DNA from: Bacteroidales bacterium
Lineage (GTDB): Bacteria > Bacteroidota > Bacteroidia > Bacteroidales > Muribaculaceae
DNA: 22,485 nucleotides
Reading direction: 5' to 3'
NCBI GenBank assembly: GCA_900769345.1
Contig: CAAGGJ010000097.1
Coordinates: forward strand, 1-22,485
Below, in pieces: positions 7,215 through 15,236 of the stretch. The translations under genes were made by a program, and so were the position numbers. The number at the start of each line of letters is the position of its first letter. The stretch's first letter is position 1. Under the pieces are notes generated by a model. The model did no database searches, had not been told where the DNA came from, and was given only the letters and a program-made list of their open reading frames with translations.

Positions 7215-9485
7215 ATGAAAATCACTTTCGTTAAATTGTTATTGGCAATAATGTTCATAGTCGTTATCTTAGGTATGCAAGCCGGGGCTCAGTTGCCGCA
7301 CGATTTTCGGTCGGAGCAAGTGGCGATATGTTCACAGCGGGCATCGTGTGGTCCGGGCGATACGGTGATAGTACAGGGGCAAGTTACTTGCCTTGCCGCC
7401 AATCGCATATTGCCCTTTAGCAATTACGTATATGTAGAACTAATCTCTCCGAGCGACTCTGTGTTGGTGCGGCAAAAGGTGTCGTGCAAGGATAAGGGAA
7501 CATTCGTGACATCACTGCCGGTGGACCCTCTGGGCGGCTTTGGAATATATTACATACGAGCATACACAACCTTGATGCGCAATTTTTCGTCCGAATCGTT
7601 TGCTGTGGAGCCATTGCTTGTGGGCAAAGAATTTCCCGACTACGACCGCACCACCGCCGAAGGTATGAAGTGCACAATAGTGCCACATGGCGGACATCTG
7701 TGTAGTGGTACGTTGCAAAATGTGACGATAAGATTGGCAAACTACCTTGACGACCCGATAAGCGACGTGGAATTAAGACTTGTGAGCGAGAGCGGCGAAG
7801 AAATCAATGTTCAGCGCACATCGGCATCAGGACTTGCTGTTATGTCGTTTATTCCACAGCCGGGAACCCGCTATAGCATCCGATGCGAGTACGAAAGAGT
7901 GAAGCAAGAGTTTGCCGTACCCGAGAGCAACGCGGCACAACCCGTGGTGGAAGGTATGGTTAGAGGGACCCAAGTGGCATTTACCATAAAAGGTGGCACG
8001 GGCGATATGAGCAAATTGCAACTCTATGCCTACGACCGGCAAAACGGCATATCGCGTATCACACTCGACCGCCCGGCGGGGACATTTCGCTTGGCAAATG
8101 CGCCACAGGTTATAACCTTGTTTTTGACCGATGAACAGATGAAAGTAATCTCGGAATATACAACAATGGCACGCCCCGATGACGTAGTGCCCTTGGATTT
8201 GCCCCAAGAGGGTAGTGTGGGCAAGCCCGTGAAGTTGCCCGAAGTGAGCGAAGGGACCACGATGATCGCCCGATTGGTGCCCGATAATGCCCGTTGGGTA
8301 GAACATGCCGAGAGCCAGTTGTGCTATCTCTCCGACTTGCGTTCGCCGTTGCCATTCCCCGAGCGATATTATACCTTGGACGAAAAAGAGCGCAATGGCG
8401 AGTTGAAAGCATGGCTTGGTACAGCCACCTTCAAGCGCTTCGCTATAGGCGAAGCCGTGGCACGCGATTCGAGCATCTATAGTTATATGCCCGAGTCGGT
8501 AATGTACTTTACAGGCCATGTAGAAACGCCGTCGCGGAAGCCCTACACAAAAGGGATGTTGATGGCATATAACACAGAGACCAATATGGTGTATAATGCC
8601 GACCTGAATGAAAAAGGCGAATTTGTGATAGCGGTAGACGACTTCAGCAACGGCACTGAATTTTTCCTCCAGGCAGTGGATGAAAAAGGCAAGCCCAAAG
8701 CGATGTATATAAAGATGCCCGATGAGACCTATCCGTCGTCGGTAATAACGCAACGCAAGACATTGGGAAAGAATATGTATGCCAAGTCGGAGGTCAGCTA
8801 TGAAGGTGGCAATTGGGATAAGCAAGAGCTGCCCGAAGTGGTGGTAAAAGCACGCACGAAATACGATAATCTGCACTCCACCGACCGCTTTTATGGCCAT
8901 TCATTCAAGAGCCGAGAAGTGATACAAGAGCGCGGTTTCCGCAATCTTTATGATATTCTTAAAGATATACACGGAATAATAGTGGTAAGAGCGCAAAAAC
9001 TTGCAAGTGGTGATGGGGAAACGAGTGCAACGGGCTCAATGGGCAATCAATCTATTTCATTAAAGCGAGATGGGTACGTGACAGAGTATGCCGTATATTC
9101 CACGCGAGGCATGAGTACACTCGGTAGCGGAAACCAAGTGGTGATGCTAATAGACGGAGCTCGCACTCCCGAGCCGCTAACGAGTTTAATGGAGATGACG
9201 GCCGATGAGATAGAAACGGTGGAATATTTGCGACCATGGCAAGCGTTAGTTTATACTTACGGAGCAATAGCCGGGGCGGTGAATATTACTACTCGTAGAG
9301 GTCTGACCAAACAGAAAAAAGAGAAATCGTTAGGGACGATGTATTCACCCCTGGGATTGGCACCTGCTGCCGAACAGGAGCCTCCGGTAGCTGAAAAACC
9401 GGGCAAATATCGCCTGATAGTGGATTTAATCTCAGCAACGGGCATCCGCTCCTACGAGAGTGAAGTGATAGTGTCGGCCGACTGA
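7215..9485 (+). CDS. Exported MG-like / TonB-receptor plug-domain protein lacking a beta-barrel
   Basis: The 756-residue protein has a signal peptide (residues 1 to about 25). A macroglobulin-like segment follows (about 30-140; GDTVIVQGQV through FGIYYIRAYTTLMRN), then several beta-rich, Ig-like stretches. Near residues 539-546 is LPEVVVKA, the usual lead-in to a TonB-dependent receptor plug. The plug-like domain spans about 560-695, with FRNLYDILKDIHGI, VVMLIDG, IETVEYLRPWQALVYTYG and GAVNITTRRG. The remaining 60 residues are far too few for the 22-strand barrel of a real receptor. Family knowledge: Bacteroidetes encode many such MG/plug proteins of unknown role, probably outer-membrane or periplasmic. 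It has its own promoter and a shared terminator at 9507-9549. It may interact with surface assemblies, but nothing in the sequence proves a partner. Confidence 0.75.
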   Translation: MKITFVKLLLAIMFIVVILGMQAGAQLPHDFRSEQVAICSQRASCGPGDTVIVQGQVTCLAANRILPFSNYVYVELISPSDSVLVRQKVSCKDKGTFVTSLPVDPLGGFGIYYIRAYTTLMRNFSSESFAVEPLLVGKEFPDYDRTTAEGMKCTIVPHGGHLCSGTLQNVTIRLANYLDDPISDVELRLVSESGEEINVQRTSASGLAVMSFIPQPGTRYSIRCEYERVKQEFAVPESNAAQPVVEGMVRGTQVAFTIKGGTGDMSKLQLYAYDRQNGISRITLDRPAGTFRLANAPQVITLFLTDEQMKVISEYTTMARPDDVVPLDLPQEGSVGKPVKLPEVSEGTTMIARLVPDNARWVEHAESQLCYLSDLRSPLPFPERYYTLDEKERNGELKAWLGTATFKRFAIGEAVARDSSIYSYMPESVMYFTGHVETPSRKPYTKGMLMAYNTETNMVYNADLNEKGEFVIAVDDFSNGTEFFLQAVDEKGKPKAMYIKMPDETYPSSVITQRKTLGKNMYAKSEVSYEGGNWDKQELPEVVVKARTKYDNLHSTDRFYGHSFKSREVIQERGFRNLYDILKDIHGIIVVRAQKLASGDGETSATGSMGNQSISLKRDGYVTEYAVYSTRGMSTLGSGNQVVMLIDGARTPEPLTSLMEMTADEIETVEYLRPWQALVYTYGAIAGAVNITTRRGLTKQKKEKSLGTMYSPLGLAPAAEQEPPVAEKPGKYRLIVDLISATGIRSYESEVIVSAD

Positions 9486-9506
9486 GGTGCTTGGATAAAA
9501 AAATAT

Positions 9507-9549
9507 ACGCCGCCACGGAGGTTAGAAGAAAAAACCTTGGTGGCGGCGT
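9507..9549. terminator. Bidirectional hairpin between convergent genes
   Basis: ACGCCGCCACGGAGGTT at 9507-9523 pairs with AACCTTGGTGGCGGCGT at 9533-9549 at 15 of 17 positions. A-rich sequence on the left (9497-9506) would supply a U-tract for minus-strand transcripts. The right flank GCATTGTTTTG is a weaker U-tract for the plus strand. It lies between the plug-protein stop (9485) and the acetyltransferase stop (9581) and can serve both. Confidence 0.75.
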
Positions 9550-9580
9550 GCATTGTTTTGTGATGAAGCCGAAAACTGCG

Positions 9581-10711
9581 TTAAAGAGCTTTTTTGAAAG
9601 CTCGACGGCGTTTGTGCTGCACGGTGTCGAAGTATTGCCATTGCGACATAACCTTTTGGTTTACTTCGAGTTCGGGGTTGCTTTCGGCATATTTATATCC
9701 GCTTTGTTGGAAATAGGGGATAAGGTCGTTGAAAAGGAGCGAGTTTACGCCGCGGCTTTGATATTCAGGTTTCACAGCCACGAGCATAAGGTCGACCACA
9801 TCGTTTTTGCCGCGCAGAGCTTTGAGCAAGTGATACCAACCGAGCGGAAGCATTTTGCCGCGCGACTTGATAAGCGCCTTCGAAAGCGAAGGAATGGCAA
9901 TACCCACGCCCACAAGAGTATCTTCTTGGTCAACGATGAGCGAGATGTCGGTGAGACGAAGCACGGGCACGTACATCTTTATGTAGTGGTCGATTTGTCG
10001 CGGAGTGAGAGGCGAGTATCCGTAGAGTTGACTGTAAGCCTCGTTGATGAGGTTGAAAATGGCTTCGCCATAGTCGGCGATAAGTCGTTTGGCGCTGGTG
10101 TATTTGATGTTGCGCACGCCATATTTCTTTTTCACGATCTCGCAGATGCGCACCATCTTTTCGGGGATAGCGTCGGGGACGGCAATCTTAAATTCCACCC
10201 AGTCGCATTCCTTCTCGTAGCCGAGACGTTCGAGGTGCTTGGGATAGTAGGGGTGATTGTAGATGGTGGCCATAGTGCTCACTTGGTCGAAACCCTCCAC
10301 GAGCATACCCTCGGGGTCCATATCGGTAAAACCGAGTGGCCCCACTATGTGTGAGAAACCTTTGCTTCTGCCCCACGATTCAACGGCGTTGAAAAGCGCA
10401 TCTACCACTTCGTTGTCGTCGATGAAGTCGACAAAACCGAAGCGCACGTTGTTTTCGTTCCATTTTTCGTTTACCACTTTGTTCACGATACCAGCAATGC
10501 GGCCAACGGGCTTTCCGTCGCGGAAAGCCATAAAAAGCACGCTTTCGCAGAAATCGGAAGCCGGGTTTTTCTTAGGGTCGAGCGTATTGATGTCGTCCAT
10601 AAGAAGAGCGGGCACATAGTAAGGGTTGCCTTTATAAAGATTAGTGCTAAAGAGCGAAAACTTTTTCAGTTGGCTGTGAGTGGGTTTAATCTCTCTGATT
10701 TCTATTGCCAT
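9581..10711 (-). CDS. GNAT-like N-acetyltransferase (YghO-like), about 380-residue family
   Basis: The 376-residue cytoplasmic protein opens MAIEIREIKPTHSQLKKFSLF, followed by NPYYVPALLMDD. It then shows a first alpha/beta unit (VLFMAFRDGKPVGRIAGIVN, VRFGFVDFIDDNEVVDALFNAVESW) and a conserved GPLGFTDMDPEGMLVEGFD segment. The C-terminal GNAT half has DLMLVAVKPEYQSRGVNSLLFNDL (about residues 306-328), a form of the acetyl-CoA pyrophosphate-binding motif Q/R-x-x-G-x-G/A. I recognise this as a widespread Bacteroidetes family annotated only as N-acetyltransferase and similar to E. coli YghO; its substrate is unknown to me. It is the second gene of a minus-strand operon, starting 26 bases after the stop of the zinc-ribbon gene with no promoter visible in the gap. 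Confidence 0.8.
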   Translation of the reverse strand: MAIEIREIKPTHSQLKKFSLFSTNLYKGNPYYVPALLMDDINTLDPKKNPASDFCESVLFMAFRDGKPVGRIAGIVNKVVNEKWNENNVRFGFVDFIDDNEVVDALFNAVESWGRSKGFSHIVGPLGFTDMDPEGMLVEGFDQVSTMATIYNHPYYPKHLERLGYEKECDWVEFKIAVPDAIPEKMVRICEIVKKKYGVRNIKYTSAKRLIADYGEAIFNLINEAYSQLYGYSPLTPRQIDHYIKMYVPVLRLTDISLIVDQEDTLVGVGIAIPSLSKALIKSRGKMLPLGWYHLLKALRGKNDVVDLMLVAVKPEYQSRGVNSLLFNDLIPYFQQSGYKYAESNPELEVNQKVMSQWQYFDTVQHKRRRAFKKAL

Positions 10712-10737
10712 AAAATTTTGTTATGTTAAAAAAATAG

Positions 10738-12168
10738 TTATTCAAAAAAAGAGTTAATAGCCGAAGCTGTGATGTTGTGCGGGTTGAATGAGAAATTGAG
10801 TTCGTCGGATTCCACAATCACCGTTTCGTTGTCGGCGAAGCGCACCGAGGCTCGAGGTTGCTCGGAACGAGGTGCATAAATCACGAAATAGCGCTTTTTG
10901 GTTTTGCTGTAGCCCAAAACGGCGCCTCGATTGTTGGCAACCACTATCATTTTGGCATTTTCGATGCGTAGACAGTCGGCTTCGGCGGTGAAAAGAGGAT
11001 TGTCGAAGGTGTCGATATTGAGACGAACATCGATAGAGCCGTTGGCGACCGCCTCGATGGTTTGGCGATTGCGTTGCAGCCAAAGGTTGATGGCATCGGC
11101 GGCATTTTGTTCAGCCATTTCCGCCTCGGAGGGCTGATATATCAACTCAGCATCTTGGGCTATCTGCATAAGAAGCTCAGCTTCGGGCGAGTGGCGCTGA
11201 TTGATTGGTTGGCACATCACCACGGTTTTGCCGTCGCGGTCGATGGCTTTACCGGCGAAATCGATGCTGATGATGTCGGCGGTATTCACATTGTAGAGAG
11301 CCAAAATCACCGAAGCATCGCCGCTGCCGACCTTTTTGGGGAGCAAAGCGTAGGCAAAGAATAAGTAGTCCTTGCCGGGAATGGAAGTGACGCGCACGGG
11401 AGCGCTTTTGCCCTTGCCGAAAATCACGCTGTAGTCGGTGCACAGTATGTAGTGCTGCGCTTTGCGAGTGGCGTGGCGCGAGACTGCCCATTTGTGCTCC
11501 ACGCTATCGCGTTCGAGGGTGTAGGCAGTGAGTTGCGAGTTGCCCGACGGAGTGGTGAAACAGGTAAGTCCGGCTATTTGGTAGAGACCTTCGGGCGACG
11601 GGTCGACCTGTCGGGCGAACGCCACATCGTTGAGCGACTCGCTTCCGAGCGTGTTGCGCAATATTTGAGCAGCCTCGTCGGGGGCGATTGCGAGTTCCTC
11701 CTCAATTTCGGTCACGGCGTGGCGAGAGCGAATGGTGTCGGTGGCAGCGAGATAGATATAAGCCGCCACGGCGAGGATAATAATGGTGAAAACCGCTGCC
11801 CAGATGTGGCCGTAGCTTCGGCGATGCTTGGGCGCAGGTTCATCGATTTGTGCATCGGCATCGTCTTGAGGCGCGGGAGTCACTATCTCGGGCAATGCAG
11901 GTGCGGGAGCGGCATTTTCAGCCTCGTCGTCGTTGAAATCCCAGCCCAGCGAATCGTTGCCGGGCGCATCGTTGGCAGGGAAAGTTATTTTAGGAGTGGG
12001 TATGACGAAAGGTTCGCCGCACTCCGGGCAGAACTTCGAACCCACAGGTGCCGAGTGGCCACAAGCGGGGCAAGTGATGCTCTGCGCTATCTGAGCGCCG
12101 CAGTGGTTGCAGAATTTAGAGTTGACGGGAATCTCGTTGCCGCAATTCGAACACTTCCAAATACTCAT
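10738..12168 (-). CDS. Double zinc-ribbon, single-pass membrane protein of unknown function
   Basis: The 476-residue protein begins with two tandem zinc ribbons. Cysteine pairs at residues 6/9 and 20/23, then 33/36 and 47/50 (CSNCG, FCNHCG, CPACG, FCPECG), should each bind one zinc. A Pro/Ala/Asp-rich linker (about 52-113) leads to a short basic patch (KHRR, 114-117) and one transmembrane helix (about 121-143). A roughly 330-residue domain of mixed alpha/beta character follows, which I do not recognise. By the positive-inside rule the ribbons face the cytoplasm and the large domain the periplasm. This ribbon-linker-helix layout is common in Bacteroidetes membrane proteins, usually without a known job. 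It is the promoter-proximal gene of an operon with the acetyltransferase and diverges from topA. Confidence 0.75.
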   Translation of the reverse strand: MSIWKCSNCGNEIPVNSKFCNHCGAQIAQSITCPACGHSAPVGSKFCPECGEPFVIPTPKITFPANDAPGNDSLGWDFNDDEAENAAPAPALPEIVTPAPQDDADAQIDEPAPKHRRSYGHIWAAVFTIIILAVAAYIYLAATDTIRSRHAVTEIEEELAIAPDEAAQILRNTLGSESLNDVAFARQVDPSPEGLYQIAGLTCFTTPSGNSQLTAYTLERDSVEHKWAVSRHATRKAQHYILCTDYSVIFGKGKSAPVRVTSIPGKDYLFFAYALLPKKVGSGDASVILALYNVNTADIISIDFAGKAIDRDGKTVVMCQPINQRHSPEAELLMQIAQDAELIYQPSEAEMAEQNAADAINLWLQRNRQTIEAVANGSIDVRLNIDTFDNPLFTAEADCLRIENAKMIVVANNRGAVLGYSKTKKRYFVIYAPRSEQPRASVRFADNETVIVESDELNFSFNPHNITASAINSFFE

Positions 12169-12225
12169 CCTCTTCTTTGTTTAGTTAAACAATCTTTTTT
12201 TGCCGGCTTTCCGGCATTTCGGGGG

Positions 12226-12233
12226 CAAAATTA
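12226..12233 (-). promoter_or_regulatory. -7 element for the zinc-ribbon/acetyltransferase operon
   Basis: On the minus strand the sequence reads TAATTTTG, an exact TAnnTTTG match, 57 bases ahead of the start codon at 12168. I found no TTTG at the expected -33 distance, so only half of the promoter is supported. Confidence 0.5.
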
Positions 12234-12498
12234 CTAATTTTCTTTCAATTACGTATGCTTTGCACTGTTTTTGGCACATTATTAGTCCGTTATGAAGATA
12301 AAATGACGAGAGGAATAAACAATTAAGAATAATTAACATAGTGATATTTGTGTCGAAAAATTGCGATTACATTATATATACAATACTAAAGTATTGAGTG
12401 AAAACTCCGAGAGCCGGCAAAGCCGAGAAGCGCGATGATATAGGGCTTAAATGCACGGAAATATGGCAAGTGAATGCCTGCCAATCACTTTTTTTACT

Positions 12499-12506
12499 TA
12501 ATTTTG
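12499..12506 (+). promoter_or_regulatory. -7 element for topA
   Basis: TAATTTTG exactly fits the Bacteroidetes -7 consensus. It would give a leader of roughly 90 bases before the topA ATG at 12604. The -33 region (about 12475-12480) lacks a clear TTTG. Confidence 0.5.
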
Positions 12507-12603
12507 CAGCGATTTTTGGCAAAGAGGGCATATTGAAAGCCTTGCAGAGCCGATAAGAAGTAAGAAATAGCGAAAACTACTGAAAAACAAAAAGAAGCAA
12601 GAA

Positions 12604-14955
12604 ATGGCAAAGAATTTAGTAATAGTGGAGTCACCATCTAAAGCTACCACGATAGGCAAGTTTTTGGGACCGGACTATAAAGTTCTATCGAGCAAGGGAC
12701 ACATACGCGACTTGCTCAAAAAAGATTTCAGCATCGATGTAGATCGAGGGTTTATGCCCATCTATGAAATACCGAGCGACAAGAAAGACCTTGTGAAATC
12801 GTTGAAGAAAGAGGCCGATGCAGCCGAGATGGTGTGGTTGGCATCCGATGAGGACCGCGAGGGAGAAGCCATAGCCTGGCACTTGTATGAGACCTTGGGC
12901 CTGACGCCCGAGAAGTCGAAGCGCATAGTGTTTCACGAAATCACCAAGCAAGCCATACTCAACGCCATAGCCAATCCGCGCCCCATCGATATCAACCTGG
13001 TGGATGCTCAGCAGGCACGTCGAGTGCTCGATCGCATAGTGGGATTTGAGCTCTCGCCGGTGTTGTGGAAGAAGATAAAACCCGCCCTTTCGGCAGGCCG
13101 CGTGCAGAGCGTGGCAGTGCGTCTGATAGTGGATCGCGAACGCGAGATACAAAACTTTGAGAGCGAGACCTACTATCGTGTAGTGGCGCAGTTTAAGCCC
13201 GAAGGCGGCGATGTGATAGTGAATGCCGAGTTGAGTAAGCGCTTGAACACGCTTGCCGAGGCAGAGCGTTGTCTCGAGGCATGCCGCGAAGCCATTTTCA
13301 CGGTAAAAGATGTGTCGGTGAAGCCGCAAAAGAAGTCACCGGCACCGCCATTCACCACCTCTACCTTGCAGCAGGAAGCTTCACGCAAGTTGGGCTTCAC
13401 CGTGTCGCAGACCATGCGCGTGGCACAGATGCTCTATGAGTCGGGACATATCACATATATGCGTACCGACTCGGTGAATCTTTCGTCGCTTGCCATAGGC
13501 ACTATCAAAAAAGAGATAACCGATAATCTGGGCGAACAATATCTGAAGGTGCGCCAATATCACACAGCATCGAAGGGCGCACAAGAGGCACACGAAGCCA
13601 TTCGCCCCACCTATATCAGCAATCACGACATCAGTGGTACATCGCAGGAAAAGAAGTTATACAACCTTATCTGGAAGCGCACCATAGCCTCACAAATGGC
13701 TGATGCCGAGGTAGAAAAGACCACTATCAATATAGAAATGTCGAATCGCGACGATTGGTTTGTGGCCACAGGCGAAGTGCTCAAATTCGATGGTTTCTTG
13801 CGCGTATATATGGAGTCGACCGATGAAGAGTCGGGCGCCGACGACGATCTGCGCGTGCTTCCGCCATTGCGCATAGGTCAGTCACTCAGCACCGACCTTG
13901 TGACAGCCACACAACGCTTCACTCAGCAACCATATCGCTACAACGAAGCCTCGCTGGTGAAAAAGCTCGAAGAACTGGGCATAGGTCGTCCGTCGACCTA
14001 CGCGCCCACTATTTCCACCATACAGCAACGCGAGTATGTGGTGAAAGGCGAGAAAAAAGGCGTGGAGCGCAGCTATGATGTGGTAGAACTCAAGAAGGGC
14101 AAGATAAGCAAGAAAGTGAAGACCGAACTCACCGGCGCAGAAAAGGGCAAATTGCTGCCTACCGACACCGGAACGGTGGTCAACGACTTCTTGATGCAAT
14201 ATTTCTGCAGCATTATGGACTATAATTTTACTGCCAAGGTGGAAGGCGAGTTCGACGATATAGCCGAAGGTAAAGTGAAATGGAACAAGGAGATAGCTAA
14301 TTTCTACAAGACCTTCCATCCCACAATAGAAGAAGTGTCGGGGCTGCGCCTCGAGCATAAAGTGGGCGAGCGCGTGCTTGGCAACGACCCGGCCACCGGC
14401 AAGCCCGTATCGGTGAAGATAGGTCGCTTCGGACCCGTGGTGCAGATAGGTAAAGCCGACGATAACGAGCGTCCGCGCTTCGCTTCGCTTCAGAAGAATC
14501 AGACCATCGACAGCATCACCCTCGAGGAGGCATTGAAACTCTTCGAATTGCCCCGCACGCTCGGCACATTTGAGGATGTTGACGTGGTGGTGGCAGTGGG
14601 CCGCTTCGGTCCCTATGTGAAGCACGGCAATTCGTTCGTGTCGATACCCAAGACCCTCCAGCCGCAGACCATTAGCATCGAAGAAGCCATCGACCTTATC
14701 GAGGCAAAGCGCAAAGAAGAGGCCAACAAGGTGCTCAAGACCTTTGCCGAAGATGCCGATATGCAAGTGCTCAACGGTCGTTATGGTGTGTACATCTGCT
14801 ACAAAGGCTCTAACTATAAGATACCTAAGGGCACCGACACCGATAACCTCACCCTCGAGCAGTGCCGCGCAATAGTGGCCGATGAGGCTAATGCACCCAA
14901 AAAGAAAGCGACACGCGGCGGTGCTACACGCAAGAAGGCTGAGAACAAGAAGTAA
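12604..14955 (+). CDS. topA: DNA topoisomerase I (type IA)
   Basis: The 783-residue enzyme relaxes negative supercoils through a 5'-phosphotyrosine intermediate. The Toprim domain starts at once (LVIVESPSKATTIGKFLG) and carries the metal-binding D82-x-D84-x-E86 (SDEDREGEAIAWH). The LSAGRVQSVAVRLIV segment is typical. The catalytic tyrosine is Tyr285 in ITYMRTDS. GRPSTYAPTISTIQ and a C-terminal segment of gate domain IV are present. Instead of the Cys4 zinc fingers of the E. coli enzyme, the C-terminus has three zinc-free toprim-C-type repeats, each with a GR[FY]G[PV]Y/V core (IGRFGPVVQ, VGRFGPYVK, NGRYGVYIC). It ends in a Lys/Arg-rich tail (KKKATRGGATRKKAENKK) likely to bind DNA. This matches the usual Bacteroidetes form. 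The gene has its own promoter and terminator. Confidence 0.97.
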   Translation: MAKNLVIVESPSKATTIGKFLGPDYKVLSSKGHIRDLLKKDFSIDVDRGFMPIYEIPSDKKDLVKSLKKEADAAEMVWLASDEDREGEAIAWHLYETLGLTPEKSKRIVFHEITKQAILNAIANPRPIDINLVDAQQARRVLDRIVGFELSPVLWKKIKPALSAGRVQSVAVRLIVDREREIQNFESETYYRVVAQFKPEGGDVIVNAELSKRLNTLAEAERCLEACREAIFTVKDVSVKPQKKSPAPPFTTSTLQQEASRKLGFTVSQTMRVAQMLYESGHITYMRTDSVNLSSLAIGTIKKEITDNLGEQYLKVRQYHTASKGAQEAHEAIRPTYISNHDISGTSQEKKLYNLIWKRTIASQMADAEVEKTTINIEMSNRDDWFVATGEVLKFDGFLRVYMESTDEESGADDDLRVLPPLRIGQSLSTDLVTATQRFTQQPYRYNEASLVKKLEELGIGRPSTYAPTISTIQQREYVVKGEKKGVERSYDVVELKKGKISKKVKTELTGAEKGKLLPTDTGTVVNDFLMQYFCSIMDYNFTAKVEGEFDDIAEGKVKWNKEIANFYKTFHPTIEEVSGLRLEHKVGERVLGNDPATGKPVSVKIGRFGPVVQIGKADDNERPRFASLQKNQTIDSITLEEALKLFELPRTLGTFEDVDVVVAVGRFGPYVKHGNSFVSIPKTLQPQTISIEEAIDLIEAKRKEEANKVLKTFAEDADMQVLNGRYGVYICYKGSNYKIPKGTDTDNLTLEQCRAIVADEANAPKKKATRGGATRKKAENKK

Positions 14956-15030
14956 CTCGTGCTCGCACAGCCACAGCACGCATGCCTGTAGGCAGCGATA
15001 GAATTGTAAAGAAATGATGAATAATAACTT

Positions 15031-15071
15031 AAGGAAGGCCGATGCTCCACACAGAGATGTCGGCCTTCCTT
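15031..15071 (+). terminator. Intrinsic terminator after topA
   Basis: AAGGAAGGCCGA at 15031-15042 pairs perfectly with TCGGCCTTCCTT at 15060-15071 (12 base pairs, 17-base loop), followed by TGTGTT. The structure is strong and the U-tract short. It lies 76 bases after the topA stop. Confidence 0.8.
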
Positions 15072-15174
15072 TGTGTTATGCCATATCGGTCAGTAGTGTG
15101 CAAGAAGCATAGGCTGAAGCGAAATATTGCAAAATCAGTTAGCTGAAAATTGCCAATATAAATTGGCTGAATAA

Positions 15175-15206
15175 TTTGGAATTCGGGTGGTTTTTTTCTA
15201 CTTTTG
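15175..15206 (+). promoter_or_regulatory. Bacteroidetes-type promoter for the YitT-family gene
   Basis: TTTG at 15175-15178 and TACTTTTG at 15199-15206 are separated by 20 bases, a full match to the housekeeping-sigma consensus of the phylum. The start codon is only 30 bases beyond, giving a short leader. A small palindrome (CCAAT-ATAA-ATTGG) lies just upstream at 15153-15166. Confidence 0.8.
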
Positions 15207-15236
15207 CACAAATCTAATCAATAGTAGAAACACTTT

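Larger units (their letters stand above)
12169..12603. other. Divergent promoter region between the zinc-ribbon operon and topA
   Basis: This 435-base stretch holds no credible gene. It carries a -7 element for each direction (12226-12233 on the minus strand, 12499-12506 on the plus strand). A small perfect hairpin, TGCCGG-CTTT-CCGGCA, lies at 12201-12216 in the leader of the zinc-ribbon operon. A near-palindrome (CAATACT, two bases, AGTATTG) lies at 12381-12396. The middle (12300-12480) is AT-rich with no further recognisable element. Confidence 0.7.

Noticed and set aside
7827..8900. A 357-codon minus-strand frame opposite the plug-domain gene
   Set aside because: It is a shadow of the real gene, with a composition typical of antisense reading.
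9491..10354. A 287-codon plus-strand frame opposite the acetyltransferase gene
   Set aside because: It starts inside the terminator hairpin and overlaps a conserved minus-strand gene. No recognisable domain.
12201..12216. TGCCGG-CTTT-CCGGCA hairpin as a terminator
   Set aside because: It sits in the leader of the zinc-ribbon operon. A T-run precedes rather than follows it on the plus strand, and an A-run follows on the minus strand, so neither direction gives a U-tract.
12300..12480. A small RNA in the topA upstream region
   Set aside because: Only short, isolated inverted repeats are present, with no promoter-plus-terminator pair enclosing them.
13882..14979. A 365-codon minus-strand frame opposite the topA 3' half
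   Set aside because: topA is certain on the plus strand. The opposite translation is His/Leu-rich and resembles nothing.
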